DNA from: Nannobrachium achirus
Taxonomy: Eukaryota; Chordata; Actinopteri; Myctophiformes; Myctophidae
Assembly: GCA_963921795.1 (NCBI GenBank)
Contig: OY997661.1
Span: 36,207,470 to 36,271,469, forward strand
DNA length: 64,000 bases
Direction of reading: 5' to 3'
In this document: positions 1-10,648 of the stretch, piece after piece
How positions within the stretch are numbered: position 1 is the first letter of the stretch
Layout: every line of letters begins with the position of its first letter
Position numbers and translations under genes: made by a program
The notes under the pieces: model-generated
Told to the model about the DNA's origin: nothing
The model's input: only the letters and a program-made list of their open reading frames with translations
The model's database searches: none

Positions 1-345
1 TAACACACACGCTTAGCCCAGTCAGACAGAGCCAACTTGCAACACAGGCACAATATAGCCTATAAAACGATCAATCATCATAGCGAGTACAAATAAATAG
101 CCTATAAAGATCGATTAAACTCACCATGGCTAAATGTGTCCATCAATGCCAAGCTTTTCTTTAAGTCCTACTCGAAAAAGGTTTCCCAAATTGTCCAGTA
201 ATTCCACACCAAATCTGTTTATTCTCCTCCTTCAGCCATGTTTTGTTATTTGTGTATTTATTTGTGAGTTAATTTTAGCAAAATGAACTCATCATCATCA
301 GCTCAGAGTAAACAGAAGAACATGAAAACAAAGGTTTGGTTTGGA

Positions 346-416
346 GGAAGTGGTTCCCGTTTCTCATTGGACAGTTCTTTGAAAGAGCTGTCCAATGAGA
401 AACAGGAAGCACTTCC
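346..416. repeat. 71-bp hairpin (inverted repeat)
   Basis: Two perfect arms of 16 bp (359-374 and 388-403, gtttctcattggacag and its complement) surround a 13-bp loop. A second 7-bp pair lies outside them (346-352 and 410-416). It would fold into an interrupted hairpin and is probably the remnant of a miniature inverted-repeat element. No target-site duplication was recognised. Confidence 0.7.
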
Positions 417-1115
417 AGGGATGGTATCTATAGACTGTAGGGCTATGGGAAGTTAGCAACACCAAAATAAAATCCTTAGGTTTCTGAGGCAAGCAAGCAA
501 CCTCATCAGGGCCAGTAAGTAAGTAATATAAACTGCCCATTCATTTACCCCAAAGGGAATTTCATTATCAGCCATACAATCGTAACTATTCAATGAACAC
601 TTAAGTAGGCTTGTGGTTGTAAAATGAACCCCCGAGTATGTATGCAATCACTCTAGTTCTAGTAAAAACACGTTTTAATAAAGATCGCACAGAGAAGAAC
701 TGCATTACCCATACTGCTAAAAATGTACATCCGGTGAAATCGACGTCTGTGATTGGTGGAGTTTCTTCTTCTTTCGTGTATCTTGCGGTTACCACGGAAG
801 TAGCTACTGCCCCCTGTCTGCCCGGCGGATTGTTGCACTTCAACAGAACTCTGTGAGCGAGTTTCTTTCTTTTACAAATATGATACACTATTTTAAAGAT
901 AACGATAAGAGCGTCCACAGAGATGGAAACCACTAAATGTCAGGCCATATGCTGGCCTGGATAACTAAACTGAGCGTGATTTAAGGGATATATTTCACCA
1001 GGTCTGTGCATTTTCTTGGTCAAAGTGGCTGACATTTAGATTGTCAGCTTCTAACCAATCAGATCTCGAGTTTGCCTTGCTGGGCATCGCAGTTGAAGCC
1101 CCACCTCGTCTTCAC

Positions 1116-1182
1116 TCTGGTGTCGGAAGCGTCTGGTGTCGGAAGCGTCTGGTGTCGGATACTTTATGAAATCATAAAGTAT
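1116..1182. repeat. 16-bp tandem repeat followed by a palindrome
   Basis: The unit tctggtgtcggaagcg is repeated in tandem with a 16-bp period from 1,116, the last copy being partial. It runs into a perfect palindrome with 10-bp arms (atactttatg at 1,159-1,168, its complement at 1,173-1,182) and a 4-bp spacer. Confidence 0.75.
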
Positions 1183-2091
1183 TTATTTAATGTCTTTTAA
1201 GCCTCTGACAAAGCCACCCCGGCTTGTGAGGAATCATTATAATATTCAAAATTATTTTAGTGCAATGATTAATTCGAAAGCTGAAAAAAGGGCAGGGTAC
1301 AAGACATCATTATTTTCAAAATTGCGGAAACTACACTCCCAGAATACATTGCGAAAGACACATCATTATGGAGATGACTGACGCCTGAGACGTCATAGAT
1401 CTTTGACGTCATAGACCACATGAGACGGGCGTGACATACAGTAAGTGTGACATGAGGCGTGACTCACACATGCACGCATGCACAGGAGCTGCAGGCTTTT
1501 ATAGTAAATGCGACCTACGGTCGCAATAACTGCAGCGGTCAGCTGTATTTGACACGGGGTCCCCCTGCAACATCCACCACTGCTCAACCAAAGGGGGGGG
1601 GGAAATCCCACCCTGTCCAAGATGATATTTGTCGTCTAAAGGCTAAACCGAAGACCCCTCATCTTAATGAGAACCGGCAGAATGTGCTCGTTTTCCAGGG
1701 TTTCCCCCCCGGTTTATGTGCTCTTTGGGGGGCATTGTGGTCTTCATTTAGACCTACAATTACATAAACACAGACACAAACTCCTAAAATATTAACCACA
1801 AAAACAAACCCCCCTCTGTCACACATGATACACATCTAACTCCACAAACACACTGATTGTCTTGAGTGTTCAGTGGTGAAAGAAGAATGCATGCACATGT
1901 TTTGCTTAAGTAAAAGTATACCATAATGAAAACTCTGTTGCAAGTAAAAGTCAGTTATTCAGACACGTCATAAATCACAACACGGTGCGGTCTGGCTGTT
2001 AGTACCAGTAGTAATGCGAGTCCAAAAAATAAATTGTTAACAAACGAATGGGATGGGGTGGTGGATGAGTGGATGGATGGATGGATGGATA

Positions 2092-2389
2092 CATGGGCGG
2101 ATTAACCCCCGCGAGGGCCCCTGGTCTATAATTTTTTAGGGCCCCCCCACCCTCCACCGTAACCCCCCTCCCTCCAAACGAGTACTATCCAACTCGGATT
2201 TTAAGCCATGAGGATCATCTGTGGGCCAAGAAAGCACCTGTAGACAACAGAGGAGGGGCCCACACATTTGATTTTTATTTAACATAATACATTTAATTTG
2301 AGTAAATTGTCAATGACCACGCGGCCCAGTTCCCCCAAGGGCCCCTGAGAGCCAAGGGCCCCACCGGCCCAATGGTTAATACAGCCCTG
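2092..2389. mobile_element. hAT-like MITE, 298 bp, with 8-bp target duplication
   Basis: The element starts catgggcggattaacc and its right end, read in reverse complement, starts cagggctgtattaacc, so the ends form an imperfect terminal inverted repeat. The 8-bp direct repeat gatggata lies immediately outside both ends (2,084-2,091 and 2,390-2,397). An 8-bp duplication and CAG-type termini fit the hAT superfamily. The interior is rich in gggccc and has no coding capacity, so it is non-autonomous. Caveat: the left duplication lies in a GGAT repeat, which weakens it slightly. Confidence 0.7.
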
Positions 2390-2397
2390 GATGGATA

Positions 2398-3111
2398 CTG
2401 TAAAGACTGATCGGACTGAGACAGGAGGTTCAAGTGCACAAAGTAACAGTTTATTTGGGGTATTCTTGGCAATAGCAGGGTGGGGGGAGGTTAATCAAAT
2501 AAATCCAAACGTAAATTCTTCCCGTCCGGGGTATTCTTCCAAAACATTTCAGAGTGTCCTTCCACCCAGTAGGAGAGCCAGCCAGAAGTGAGGGAGAGTC
2601 AGCACCTTTATAGTCTCGCTTAGCCAGACAACTATTCCACAATCTCCGAATTCTACAGTATATAGAGTCTGGAACTACAGCTCCTGAACGGCAAGTAATG
2701 GAAGCTGGCATACCCGTTCAAGAAAATATATTTTAAAATGCCATTTCTGCTAAGCAGCAAGCTAAATATGCTAGGAAGATTTTTATTTATATAATGATAA
2801 ATGTGCGCAATGTGAGACTGAAACGGAAGTGGGGAGAAGGCTTCACTTCCACTTTAACCGGTTAAATCATCAGCTCATCATTCTTCTTACGTTATTCCAT
2901 ATGACAAGGCATTTCCAAATCGCGGAGTCAAGAGTCTGGCCATGCAAGACTAGCACCTTTATAGCAACATAGGCCAGTCAATCTAAGCCAAAAAAAGGCC
3001 CAACCCAAAAGAAATTGCAATAGTAATCAGCTTAATCAGACGCCACTGACTGCATCAGTTTCCAGCCTTAGTTGGAGGGCAGGTGTCATCATATCAAGCT
3101 GATAAAGGATA
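2398..3111. other. Intergenic stretch without recognised features
   Basis: No gene, convincing long inverted repeat or microsatellite was recognised here. Open frames of 66-86 codons on both strands overlap each other and show no family features. Confidence 0.5.
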
Positions 3112-3119
3112 GAGTTAGG

Positions 3120-3650
3120 CACATATATAAAAAGCTAGATACCTCCCTCCGGTGGGGGGGGGGTTAGTCAAAGAGAGCTGGCAAGCCTCCCAATAACTCT
3201 ATGCAAGCCTCCAGAATTCTGAGGCGGGGCTCTTGGGAATTCTGAAGGACACTTCCTTGTGCGTCACAAGGAAGATCAAAGAAGGAATGGACACCGACGT
3301 CATTTTAGGCTCCATGGCCATCCGCCATGACACTTTGGCCACCCAAAATAACATTAGCGTCTATGAGCACTTCGTCACTTCCGCCACCCAAAAGTGGCCA
3401 CCCGGCGTCCCATGGTGTGCCAACTTCCGGGTGTTGTCTGTTCCTGCCTAACCTTCCTTGGTGCGTCACAGAATGGGAAGCTCAGTAGGCCAATCAGATG
3501 CAGGACTGGCAGAACTCTCTCTTTCCCATTGGAGAGGGCAGAGTGCCTTCCGTAGTTCCACAGTTACGCACTTCCGCCAGCGGTGTTTGACCAGTCGCGC
3601 CAATGAACTGCTGCGGCGGAGGAGGTATCTAGCTTTTTATATCTGTATCT
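3120..3650. mobile_element. Non-autonomous TIR element, 531 bp, with 8-bp target duplication
   Basis: A perfect 20-bp inverted repeat (ataaaaagctagatacctcc at 3,127-3,146 against 3,621-3,640) lies within about 27-30 bp of imperfect terminal inverted repeat. The direct repeat gagttagg is present just outside both ends (3,112-3,119 and 3,651-3,658). The interior codes for nothing recognisable. The 8-bp duplication favours hAT-type transposition, although the termini do not begin with the usual CAG. Confidence 0.7.
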
Positions 3651-4027
3651 GAGTTAGGTACACACCTCCATTCTATGAGCTGGACTAGGGGGCGGGCTGG
3701 CCTTGGTGCTGAACTTCTGCCTCAGAGCCCTGGCTAACCTGGTGGAAGTACTCACCCACCGGGCGTCTAGCCAGCGACACTCCACAATACATACATGCAT
3801 GATTGATTCATACAAAGATGTTGCTCTAAAGCATTGGTTACCAAATGTTTTAGCTCGAGACCCGAACTTGTGAAAATAACAGAGCTACAAGCTCACAGCG
3901 TGTTGCTTTGCACCACATTGCAAGCCTATGGATCTGCTTTTTTTATGTACAGTATTTATGGAAATTATTTGAGTTTTTATGTTGATGTCGTGTCATTCTA
4001 AACTTTAGCAAGAGACAATGATCTTTA

Positions 4028-4459
4028 AAGAGGTGGTGCCATGATTTTACCCCCATCTAAAACATGATTATCAGGTATTATGATTATACTAGGAGGAAGA
4101 TTTTTTCCAAAAAAGTATACAGAAAGAGTTAAAATTGGGTTTTTATGTGGCCACACCCCCAGTTCATTAAGTATGCATGGATGTCATGGTGGGTGGTGAC
4201 CCAGCTGATATAGCCACACCCCACAATGTTGGGTGAATGGTAATTGGGGAGGAGTTGATACTGTGACATACTTAGTATCTGTGTTTTTTAACTGACACTT
4301 TTGACCACAAGGTGGCAGCCTCCAAGAGAAAACAAACAAACACTAAGAGAATACATCATTTCTCAAAAAAAAAAACACACCAGGGGGTCTAATGAAGTAC
4401 TTTCAACCTCCTAGACACATGAAAAACAGAAAAAGTACAAAACTATGGCACCACCTCTT
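4028..4459. mobile_element. MITE-like element, ~430 bp
   Basis: A perfect 15-bp terminal inverted repeat (aagaggtggtgccat at 4,028-4,042 and its complement at 4,445-4,459) continues inward with mismatches. No clear target duplication was seen, so the superfamily is unassigned. There is no coding capacity. Confidence 0.6.
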
Positions 4460-4903
4460 GTGCAGGCAGGCTCACCAAGGAAGTCCATTTGCCAAAGGAG
4501 CTTATTCCCAGATGCACTGATTCAAGCCAGAACTGAATGTTTTGGTTTTATTTCTAATAAAACAGACCCAGGACTGAATGTTTTGGTATTAAATGCCTCC
4601 TGGCAGCGATTGGAGTGACATCTGTACGGCTGAAGACGGGCAGGCAGCACTCTGACATGGTACCACTCTGCCAAGCAGCGGTGCCAAGTATATTTGTTAT
4701 AAGCTGTCTTTTTCTCGCTCTAAAGTCACTTGTAAATATTGGAGGTATCAGTAATTACCTCGCAAATAGTTACGATTAACGTTTTAATTGTTAATTGTTT
4801 CTGCCGTTGAACATTTCTGTTTGGCTTTTAAGGCTTGGAAGTAGCACAGGGCAATAAACGACTGAAGAGACTTAAGGCTAATCCTCCTCCCCAAGCTATT
4901 ATT

Positions 4904-5417
4904 CAGTGGTGTAAAAAAGTATTCTAATTTTACTTAAGTAAAAGTATCAATAAATCAATGTGGAAATAGGCCCTTCTCTTACAATTAAATGTCCATAATT
5001 CAAAATTGACTTGAGTAAAAGTACAAAAGTAATGTTATCTACTCATTAGAGTTACTCATTATGCAGAATGTCTATACAAATCTTTTGAAATAGCCGATCT
5101 ACAAGCTCACAATGTGTTGCATCGTGACGCATTGTCTGCTTATAGATTGGCCATTTTCAAGTGGCCATGATGTATATATGGCTGACGTGGTTAATATGTA
5201 TTTTTTCTAAATAATCTAAATCTACAAAGTAAAGTTTTCAAATAATTGTAGTGGAGTTGAAACGCACAATAGTTGCCTATGAGATGTAGTGGAGTAGAAG
5301 TAAAAGTACTGAAAAGTGTAAATACTCCAGTAATTTGAGGTAAATTCCAGTCAAATTTACCTCAAAAGTGCACTTGAGTACTGTACTTAAACGTAGCCTA
5401 CAGACTTGACACCACAG
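4904..5417. mobile_element. hAT-like MITE of the AAGTAAAAGTA type
   Basis: It begins cagtggtgtaaaaaag and ends gacaccacag, giving near-matching CAGTGGTG/CTGTGGTG termini. The flanks ctattatt (4,896-4,903) and cttttatt (5,418-5,425) match at 7 of 8 positions, as expected for an aged hAT target duplication. The interior carries the aagtaaaagta motifs that I associate with a widespread teleost non-autonomous family. Confidence 0.65.
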
Positions 5418-5425
5418 CTTTTATT

Positions 5426-6265
5426 GTGGCGCGTCTGACTTCATTTTGTGTGTAATGTGGTGTGTTGCTGTAGCTAGACAGGATGTTCTGCACTGGAAGG
5501 CTTTGTGAATAAACATGTTGAGGTTTTATAAGTCAAAATAACTCTTAGAAAGCATGGCTTATTGGCAGAGCCACTTTACTACTTGGTTGAACACGAGTGA
5601 TGGGGGGAAAAAACTCCTACAACTTAAGTCAAAGGTGCAATACCACTATGTACTTTTCTGCATGGGCACACTTTTCATGTCCCAAGAATCCATGGATACA
5701 CCAACATAATACGGGGGTGTAAATATCGTCACTGTTTGGGAAGAAACCTTGTATCTCCAAGTTTCAAATTTGTACGTTTCTTCGCAAAGTAAAGCCCTAC
5801 TTCATCATACAAGGCTGTCGCACAACAGTAGTGAAAACAGCAGATCTGCAACACACCGCGAGGCGTTGTGTACTTTTTTTAATAGTTAATCTTTCACTCA
5901 AACCAATTTCAAGTTGTCATTTTTCCATGTGTGGTCCAGCCCTATAGGGAATGTATTGAATGCATGCTGTGCTAATAAAACAAACAACACTTCCTAGGTT
6001 AATAAAACAATATTTTACAAAAAATTAAAATAAAATTAAAATAAAACTATAAGACGAACACAGGGCGAGAAGCACATGGGCGCATGCACACATCCATCAC
6101 CTGGTTTGGCTGTTTAAGTTGGCCAAAATATGCCCAAAATGTGGCCATATTTTCTCAAATATGGACATGACTGACGTCTGAAGACTCTGAAATCATAGAT
6201 GTCTGACGTCATAGACCACATGAGACTGACACAATACTGTATGTCCATATATTGGGGGGACAATG
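5426..6265. other. Intergenic stretch
   Basis: No gene is visible. The segment at 6,164-6,235 resembles 1,369-1,425 (shared gacgtcatagaccacatgag), suggesting two copies of one dispersed repeat. A fragment at 5,840-5,872 (gatctgcaacacaccgcg then aggcgttgtg) belongs to the dispersed GATCTACAAGC motif family described in the findings. Confidence 0.45.
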
Positions 6266-6273
6266 TTCTATGT

Positions 6274-6385
6274 CAGTGGTTCCCATGAAACTTTTCAGTT
6301 CGAAACCCAAAAGAGAGATTAGACGCTTTGCCCGGGTCCCTAGTGAAAACAGGCAACAGCAGATCTACAAGCTTGGGAACCAGTG
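6274..6385. mobile_element. Short hAT MITE, 112 bp, with perfect 8-bp target duplication
   Basis: The termini are cagtggttcccatg on the left and cttgggaaccagtg on the right, an imperfect inverted repeat of the CAGTGGTTCCCA type. The 8-bp sequence ttctatgt flanks both ends exactly (6,266-6,273 and 6,386-6,393). There is no coding capacity. Confidence 0.8.
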
Positions 6386-6616
6386 TTCTATGTGACCGGC
6401 TCTAAACATACTGTATAGCAGACGTGTTGTATGCTGCTGTTGCTGCACCTGTTTGGATTGGACACTAAAGTGTGCTGGTCCCATTGTTATTGTTTAGATT
6501 TTTTGTTTCTTTTTTTTACCTGGTGTACTGGTTGGTATTAGCTGAACATGTGCAGACAGTTTGTTCTCCAGCGGTGATTGTCTCAATGTGTGCCACAGGC
6601 ATTGTGTCAAATGATA

Positions 6617-6624
6617 GAGGGAGG

Positions 6625-6696
<72 letters not shown>

Positions 6697-6703
6697 GAGA
6701 GAT
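6617..6703. repeat. GA purine-tract microsatellite
   Basis: An uninterrupted purine strand: gaggga units, then about 32 GA repeats (6,630-6,693), then gaagagaga. Such mirror-repeat tracts can form triplex DNA. The open frames across it are Glu-Arg repeats and are not genes. Confidence 0.95.
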
Positions 6704-7406
6704 ACTGCCCTCCCGTGGTCAGTGTTGGGAAGGAACTATTTACTAACTAATACTACTGCAGTATTGTTACTTTCCACTAATACTAATATGAATGATAGTG
6801 TAATTAACAAACCATCAAGAAAAGGAATAAATACAATTGCATTAGCATACAATTAAACAAAAGTACATTAAATAAATAAATCTTACAGTGCAGAAAAAAT
6901 CAGCAACGTCATTTAAAATGTGACCGGCCCTTGTAGGGTTAATGGCAAATGACAAAATAAACACATTTTCTAATTTTACATCATGCATGGACTAAAGCTG
7001 CATTACTTTTATTTTTACGTTTTTTTTATTCATGTACATATGCACGCAATGCATACATCAGCACATGTGCATGATCATTGGATTGTTGTCTCAATAACAA
7101 GCAGGTGGTCAGACTGGTCACAAGTCAAGACAACCCATCAAAAATGGCTAAAGTGGCTAAAAAAAGAAAAGTCAACAAAAAGTGGACTGCTATGTATTTA
7201 TTTACTGAAGTCGGAGGTAAAAACCTTAGCTTGTAGATCTCACTCGGAAGGGTAGCAAAGGTAATACACTGTAGTTGTAATCAATTGTTGTTATCTGGCT
7301 CTTGTGAACCTGTATTCTGAAGGGTATCCAGTCGACTCGCCAAAAATCTAAGTCACCAAATTCGCGGGACATGTCGCCAAAGTCAGGTCGCCAACCAGTC
7401 GTGGAC

Positions 7407-7686
7407 GCGTTATTGGAAATGACACCCGAGCTCCAGGGAAACCCCGCCCACCGAAGCTTTTGATTGGCTGAAGCGGAGCTAGGGAGCGCTCAATTGTAGT
7501 CGCTTGGACAGGGCGTTTATCGTGGGCTTGCCCAGGCCTTACGGCCTGGGCATAAATATAACGATTGCATTCACCACGGCTTCGTAACTCGCGCGGCCGG
7601 CCCTGGCCCTGGCCTTCGCGCCGCTTGCAGTGTCGTGGACAATCGAGCGGCTCCGCCTGGAGCTCGGGTGTCATTTCCAATAACGC
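7407..7686. mobile_element. MITE with perfect 31-bp TIRs and 9-bp target duplication
   Basis: Arms 7,407-7,437 and 7,656-7,686 are perfect inverted repeats beginning gcgttattggaaatgacac. The 9-bp sequence gtcgtggac flanks both ends exactly (7,398-7,406 and 7,687-7,695). A 9-bp duplication with long inverted repeats fits Mutator-like elements better than hAT (8 bp), but no transposase is present to confirm. A smaller palindrome with a ttac loop (7,528-7,549) lies inside. Lack of decay in TIR and duplication suggests recent insertion. Confidence 0.7.
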
Positions 7687-7804
7687 GTCGTGGACATCTC
7701 GCAAATTCGCTGAGTCAGCTCCCCAACCAGTAGGAAAGGTCCCGTGAATGATACACGTTCATGGAGGCTTATTCAAGAGCACAAGTGTTTAAGAATGAAG
7801 AGTG

Positions 7805-7805
<1 letters not shown>

Positions 7806-7875
<70 letters not shown>
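7806..7875. repeat. TG dinucleotide microsatellite
   Basis: About 35 uninterrupted GT units. The Val-Cys repeat frames across it are artefacts. Confidence 0.97.
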
Positions 7876-7877
<2 letters not shown>

Positions 7878-8181
7878 AAAGGTATATAAAGGAAACATGG
7901 CAAGAGATCAAATTGAACCGTGGTGTACAGTGGTGTAAAGTAACTAAGTACATTTACTTAAGTAATGTACTTAAGTACACTTGAGCTATTTGTACTTAAC
8001 TTGAGTATTTCCAATTTTCAATAGTTTTACTTCTACTCCACTACATCTCGGATCCAAATATTGTACTTTTACTCCACTACAATTTTTGAAAACTTTAGTT
8101 AAGTGTGCCTGCTATGCAATAGCAAAACACTTATTGTAATCCGCCATACTTAATTAATTAAGTCTTTCGCCACGAATTTCT

Positions 8182-8530
8182 GCACGTAATAACTGCCGCA
8201 CAATTTACGCCACCGCCGCAATATATACATCAAAACGTGCGGCTCGGCCGGGAATGGTGTGCTATTACTTTTCTTTCCGATCCGCGTTACCATTGCGACG
8301 TAATTCGCAAAAAACGACGCCAAAAAACCCCATTGACTTAGAATGGGGGAAACTTCGGCACGTAATAACTGCCGCACGATTTACGGCACCCCCGCAATAT
8401 ATACATCAAAATGTGCGGCTCGGCCGGGAATGGTGTGCTATTACTTTTCTTTCCGATCCGCTTTACGATTGCGATGTAATTCGCAAAAAACAACGCCCAA
8501 AAACTCCATTGACTTTGAATGGGGGACTCC
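8182..8530. repeat. 176-bp tandem duplication, two copies
   Basis: Copies start at 8,182 and 8,358 (both gcacgtaataactgccgcac) and continue through shared blocks such as cggctcggccgggaatgg and aattcgcaaaaaac, with scattered substitutions. The unit is part of a repeat with no evident coding capacity. Confidence 0.85.
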
Positions 8531-8763
8531 GAAAAAAACCCAGAAACTTTGGCGCCACATAACTCTGCCATACTTTTGCCTAGCAACGTCATTTAAAATG
8601 TAAAATGCTCACACAACTTTGGTCTTTTTCCGACCAATAGGGATGAGCTGTAATTGATTAAGCCTCGCCCCCTCTTTAACAGGAAGTGCCCTTCACCAAA
8701 CAGGAAGTGCCTCTATAACTCATGAACCGTTTGTCGTACAGACTTGCAGCTGGTGTCATACCT

Positions 8764-9290
8764 TTTCTTTTTTTCTCAATTTTTTTTTCTCAATTTTTTT
8801 TTTCTCAAATTTTTTTTTTCTCAAATTTTTTTTTCTCAAATTTTTTTTCTCAATTTTTTTTTTTTCTCAAATTTTTTTTTCTCAAAAATTTTTTTTCTCA
8901 ACATTTTTTTTTTCTCAAAATTTTTTTTTCTCAAATTTTTTTTTCTCAATTTTTTTTTCTCAATTTTTTTTTCTCTAAATTTTTTTTTCTCAATTTTTTT
9001 CTCAAAATTTGTTTTTCTCAAAAAAATTTTTTCTCAAAAAAATTTTTTCTCAATTTTTTTCTCAAAAAAATTTTTTCTCAATTTTTTTTTTCTCAAAATT
9101 ATTTTTTTCTCAAAAAATGTTTTTCTCAAAATTGTTTTCTCAAAATTATTTTTTTCTCAACATTTTTTTTTCTCACATTTTTTTTCTCAACATTTTTTTT
9201 TCTCACAATTTTTTTTTCAAAATTTCTTTTTCTCAAAAAAGTTTTTTTCTCAATTTTTTTTTCTCACAAAACAATTTTTTCTCAAAAAAC
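8764..9290. repeat. T-rich CTCAA satellite
   Basis: Roughly 35-40 short units of the form T(6-11) then CTCAA, CTCA or CTCAAAA, 11-18 bp each, with variable lengths of T and A. The pyrimidine/purine bias is extreme on one strand. Several frames stay open only because TTT, TCT and CAA codons repeat, so the resulting 189-207 codon Phe/Ser/Gln frames are not genes. Confidence 0.95.
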
Positions 9291-9760
9291 TGTCGTTAAA
9301 GTGCGACCCGTGATAACGGCCAAAAATGCTCCAAAACACCACTAATTAGTCGAAATGGCTGACTTCCTGTTTGGTTTCTGATTGGCTGCTGGCCTTGTGA
9401 CGTGGGTAGAGCTGCGAGGGCCTGGTCATCGCTGCTTGCAGCTTTAATTCATTAATCGTCCATGACCTTAATTGGGGCCTATTTCGCCAAACAGGAAGTG
9501 CCCCTCACCAAACAGGAAGTGACCCTTGATCTCGTGAACCGTTTGTCATACAGACACGCGGGTTGCGTCAAATGAAATAACGCTAATGCTAACACCAACC
9601 GCTACACAAGGTTGCACAGACTTAGCGAGCTGCAGGCACACTTAAAATTTCTTAGAAATTTTCTCTTCTAGTTACTAATTACTTTGCCGATAAAAATTAG
9701 AATAGGCTATTATAAAAAAAAATGCATGGACCACTTTAGCCCCATTTTATACCTTGGCTA

Positions 9761-9821
9761 TTTGAAAATAGCCGATCTACAAGCTCACAACTTGTGAGCT
9801 TGTAGATCTGCTATTTTCAAA
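9761..9821. repeat. 61-bp near-perfect palindrome
   Basis: Perfect 17-bp arms (gatctacaagctcacaa at 9,774-9,790 and its complement at 9,792-9,808) are separated by one base. They are extended outward by tttgaaaatag / ctattttcaaa (9,761-9,771 and 9,811-9,821). Related half-sites occur elsewhere in the window. Confidence 0.85.
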
Positions 9822-10073
9822 CATTTAGTACTTTTACTTTTGGTACTTTGACTTTTGGTACTAAGTACATTGTGATGCCAATACTTTCATACTTTTACTC
9901 AAGTACATTTTGAATTCTGGACTTTTACTTGTAACAGAGTACATCTACAGCATTTGGCGAGGCATCCTAACCCATGTGGCGACATGTCCACGCTAGTTGG
10001 CGAGCTGCCCTAGAAAATTCATTTGGCGAGTTGGAAATTTGGCGAGTGGACCTGTATTCTTCTGAAGGAATAC

Positions 10074-10512
10074 CAGAAAAGTCGCCCTCTTTCAAAGTCG
10101 CCCCAGACTCGTTTCCCAACGGGTCTGTGGCCTTAAGCTAGATGCAGATTAGACTAAAATCAAATCTGTGCTTCTGGGGGTCCCTGGAACAAAATATTTT
10201 GAGATGGCGGTCCACGGCCAAAAACACATTTTGGGGGTCCTTAACCACTGATAGGCACATTCTACAAATGTCTTCTAAATCATAAAAATGTTCTGAAAAA
10301 AAGTATGTTGCCATCAGTGTTTCTCAAACTTTGTCATGTGAAGGACCCCCAGAATGATATGTATTTGGCTACGGACCCCCATCACAATTTTTTTTTTCTA
10401 GGGACCCCCAGAAGCAAATATTTGATTTTAGTCTATTCTGCATCTAGCTTAAGGCCACAGAGTTTGGGGGCGGCTTTGAAAGAGGGCGATTTATCTGGCT
10501 ACCTTCTGAAGT
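10074..10512. repeat. Head-to-head inverted pair of a MITE-like repeat
   Basis: The left arm (about 10,074-10,256) and right arm (about 10,309-10,512) are inverted copies. Matched blocks include ggccttaagctagatgcag against ctgcatctagcttaaggcc, and ctttcaaa near gggggtccc against its complement. The inner ends are of the hAT CAGTG(G/T)TT type (aaccactg at left, cagtgtttctcaaac at right) about 50 bp apart. Confidence 0.7.
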
Positions 10513-10648
10513 GATGTTCTAGCCGTTCCTCGCTGCTCTTGTGGTTACCTTACCTGTCTTCTGTCAGCCTGATTATTGGTACATGTATATTTTTCATTCT
10601 ACACAACCTCCATACAACCCCCATAAAACTCCAATACAACCTCCATAT

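Larger units (their letters stand above)
1..2083. other. Gene-free, repeat-rich left flank
   Basis: No open frame here has protein-family features, and the longest are about 100 codons with low-complexity or unremarkable composition. The stretch holds a hairpin (346-416), a 16-bp tandem repeat with a palindrome (1,116-1,182) and a segment around 1,370-1,450 with CRE-like TGACGTCA sites. That segment resembles 6,164-6,235, so it is probably a dispersed repeat. Confidence 0.6.
7928..9952. mobile_element. Interrupted AAGTAAAAGTA-type hAT element
   Basis: The left end (7,928 on: cagtggtgtaaagtaac) matches the terminus of the element at 4,904. Recognisable right-hand sequence (tacttttactcaagtac, near 9,890-9,910, then acttgtaacagag) resumes at about 9,830-9,952, but the expected terminal CACCACTG is missing. 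About 1.5 kb of other repeats separates the two parts, so this looks like one element split by later insertions and truncated on the right. Confidence 0.45.
7334..10041. mobile_element. Composite 2.7-kb element with CTCGCCAAA subterminal repeats
   Basis: The left end (7,334-7,395) contains several TCGCCAA motifs and the right end (9,953-10,041) the same motifs inverted (TTGGCGA), including a shared ggacatgtcgcca in opposite orientation. The sequence acctgtattctgaagg just left of it resembles acctgtattcttctgaagg just right of it. Nested inside are a 280-bp MITE, a TG microsatellite, an AAGTAAAAGTA element, a 176-bp tandem repeat and the CTCAA satellite. No transposase is visible. The outer boundaries and superfamily are inferred. 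Confidence 0.4.

Noticed and set aside
1395-1412. TGACGTCA sites (also near 6,204) as CREB-responsive elements
   Set aside because: They lie in a dispersed repeat with no gene nearby; sequence alone does not support a regulatory role.
8722-9345. 207- and 189-codon frames rich in Phe, Ser and Asn
   Set aside because: Translation of the T(n)CTCAA satellite, open in several frames at once.
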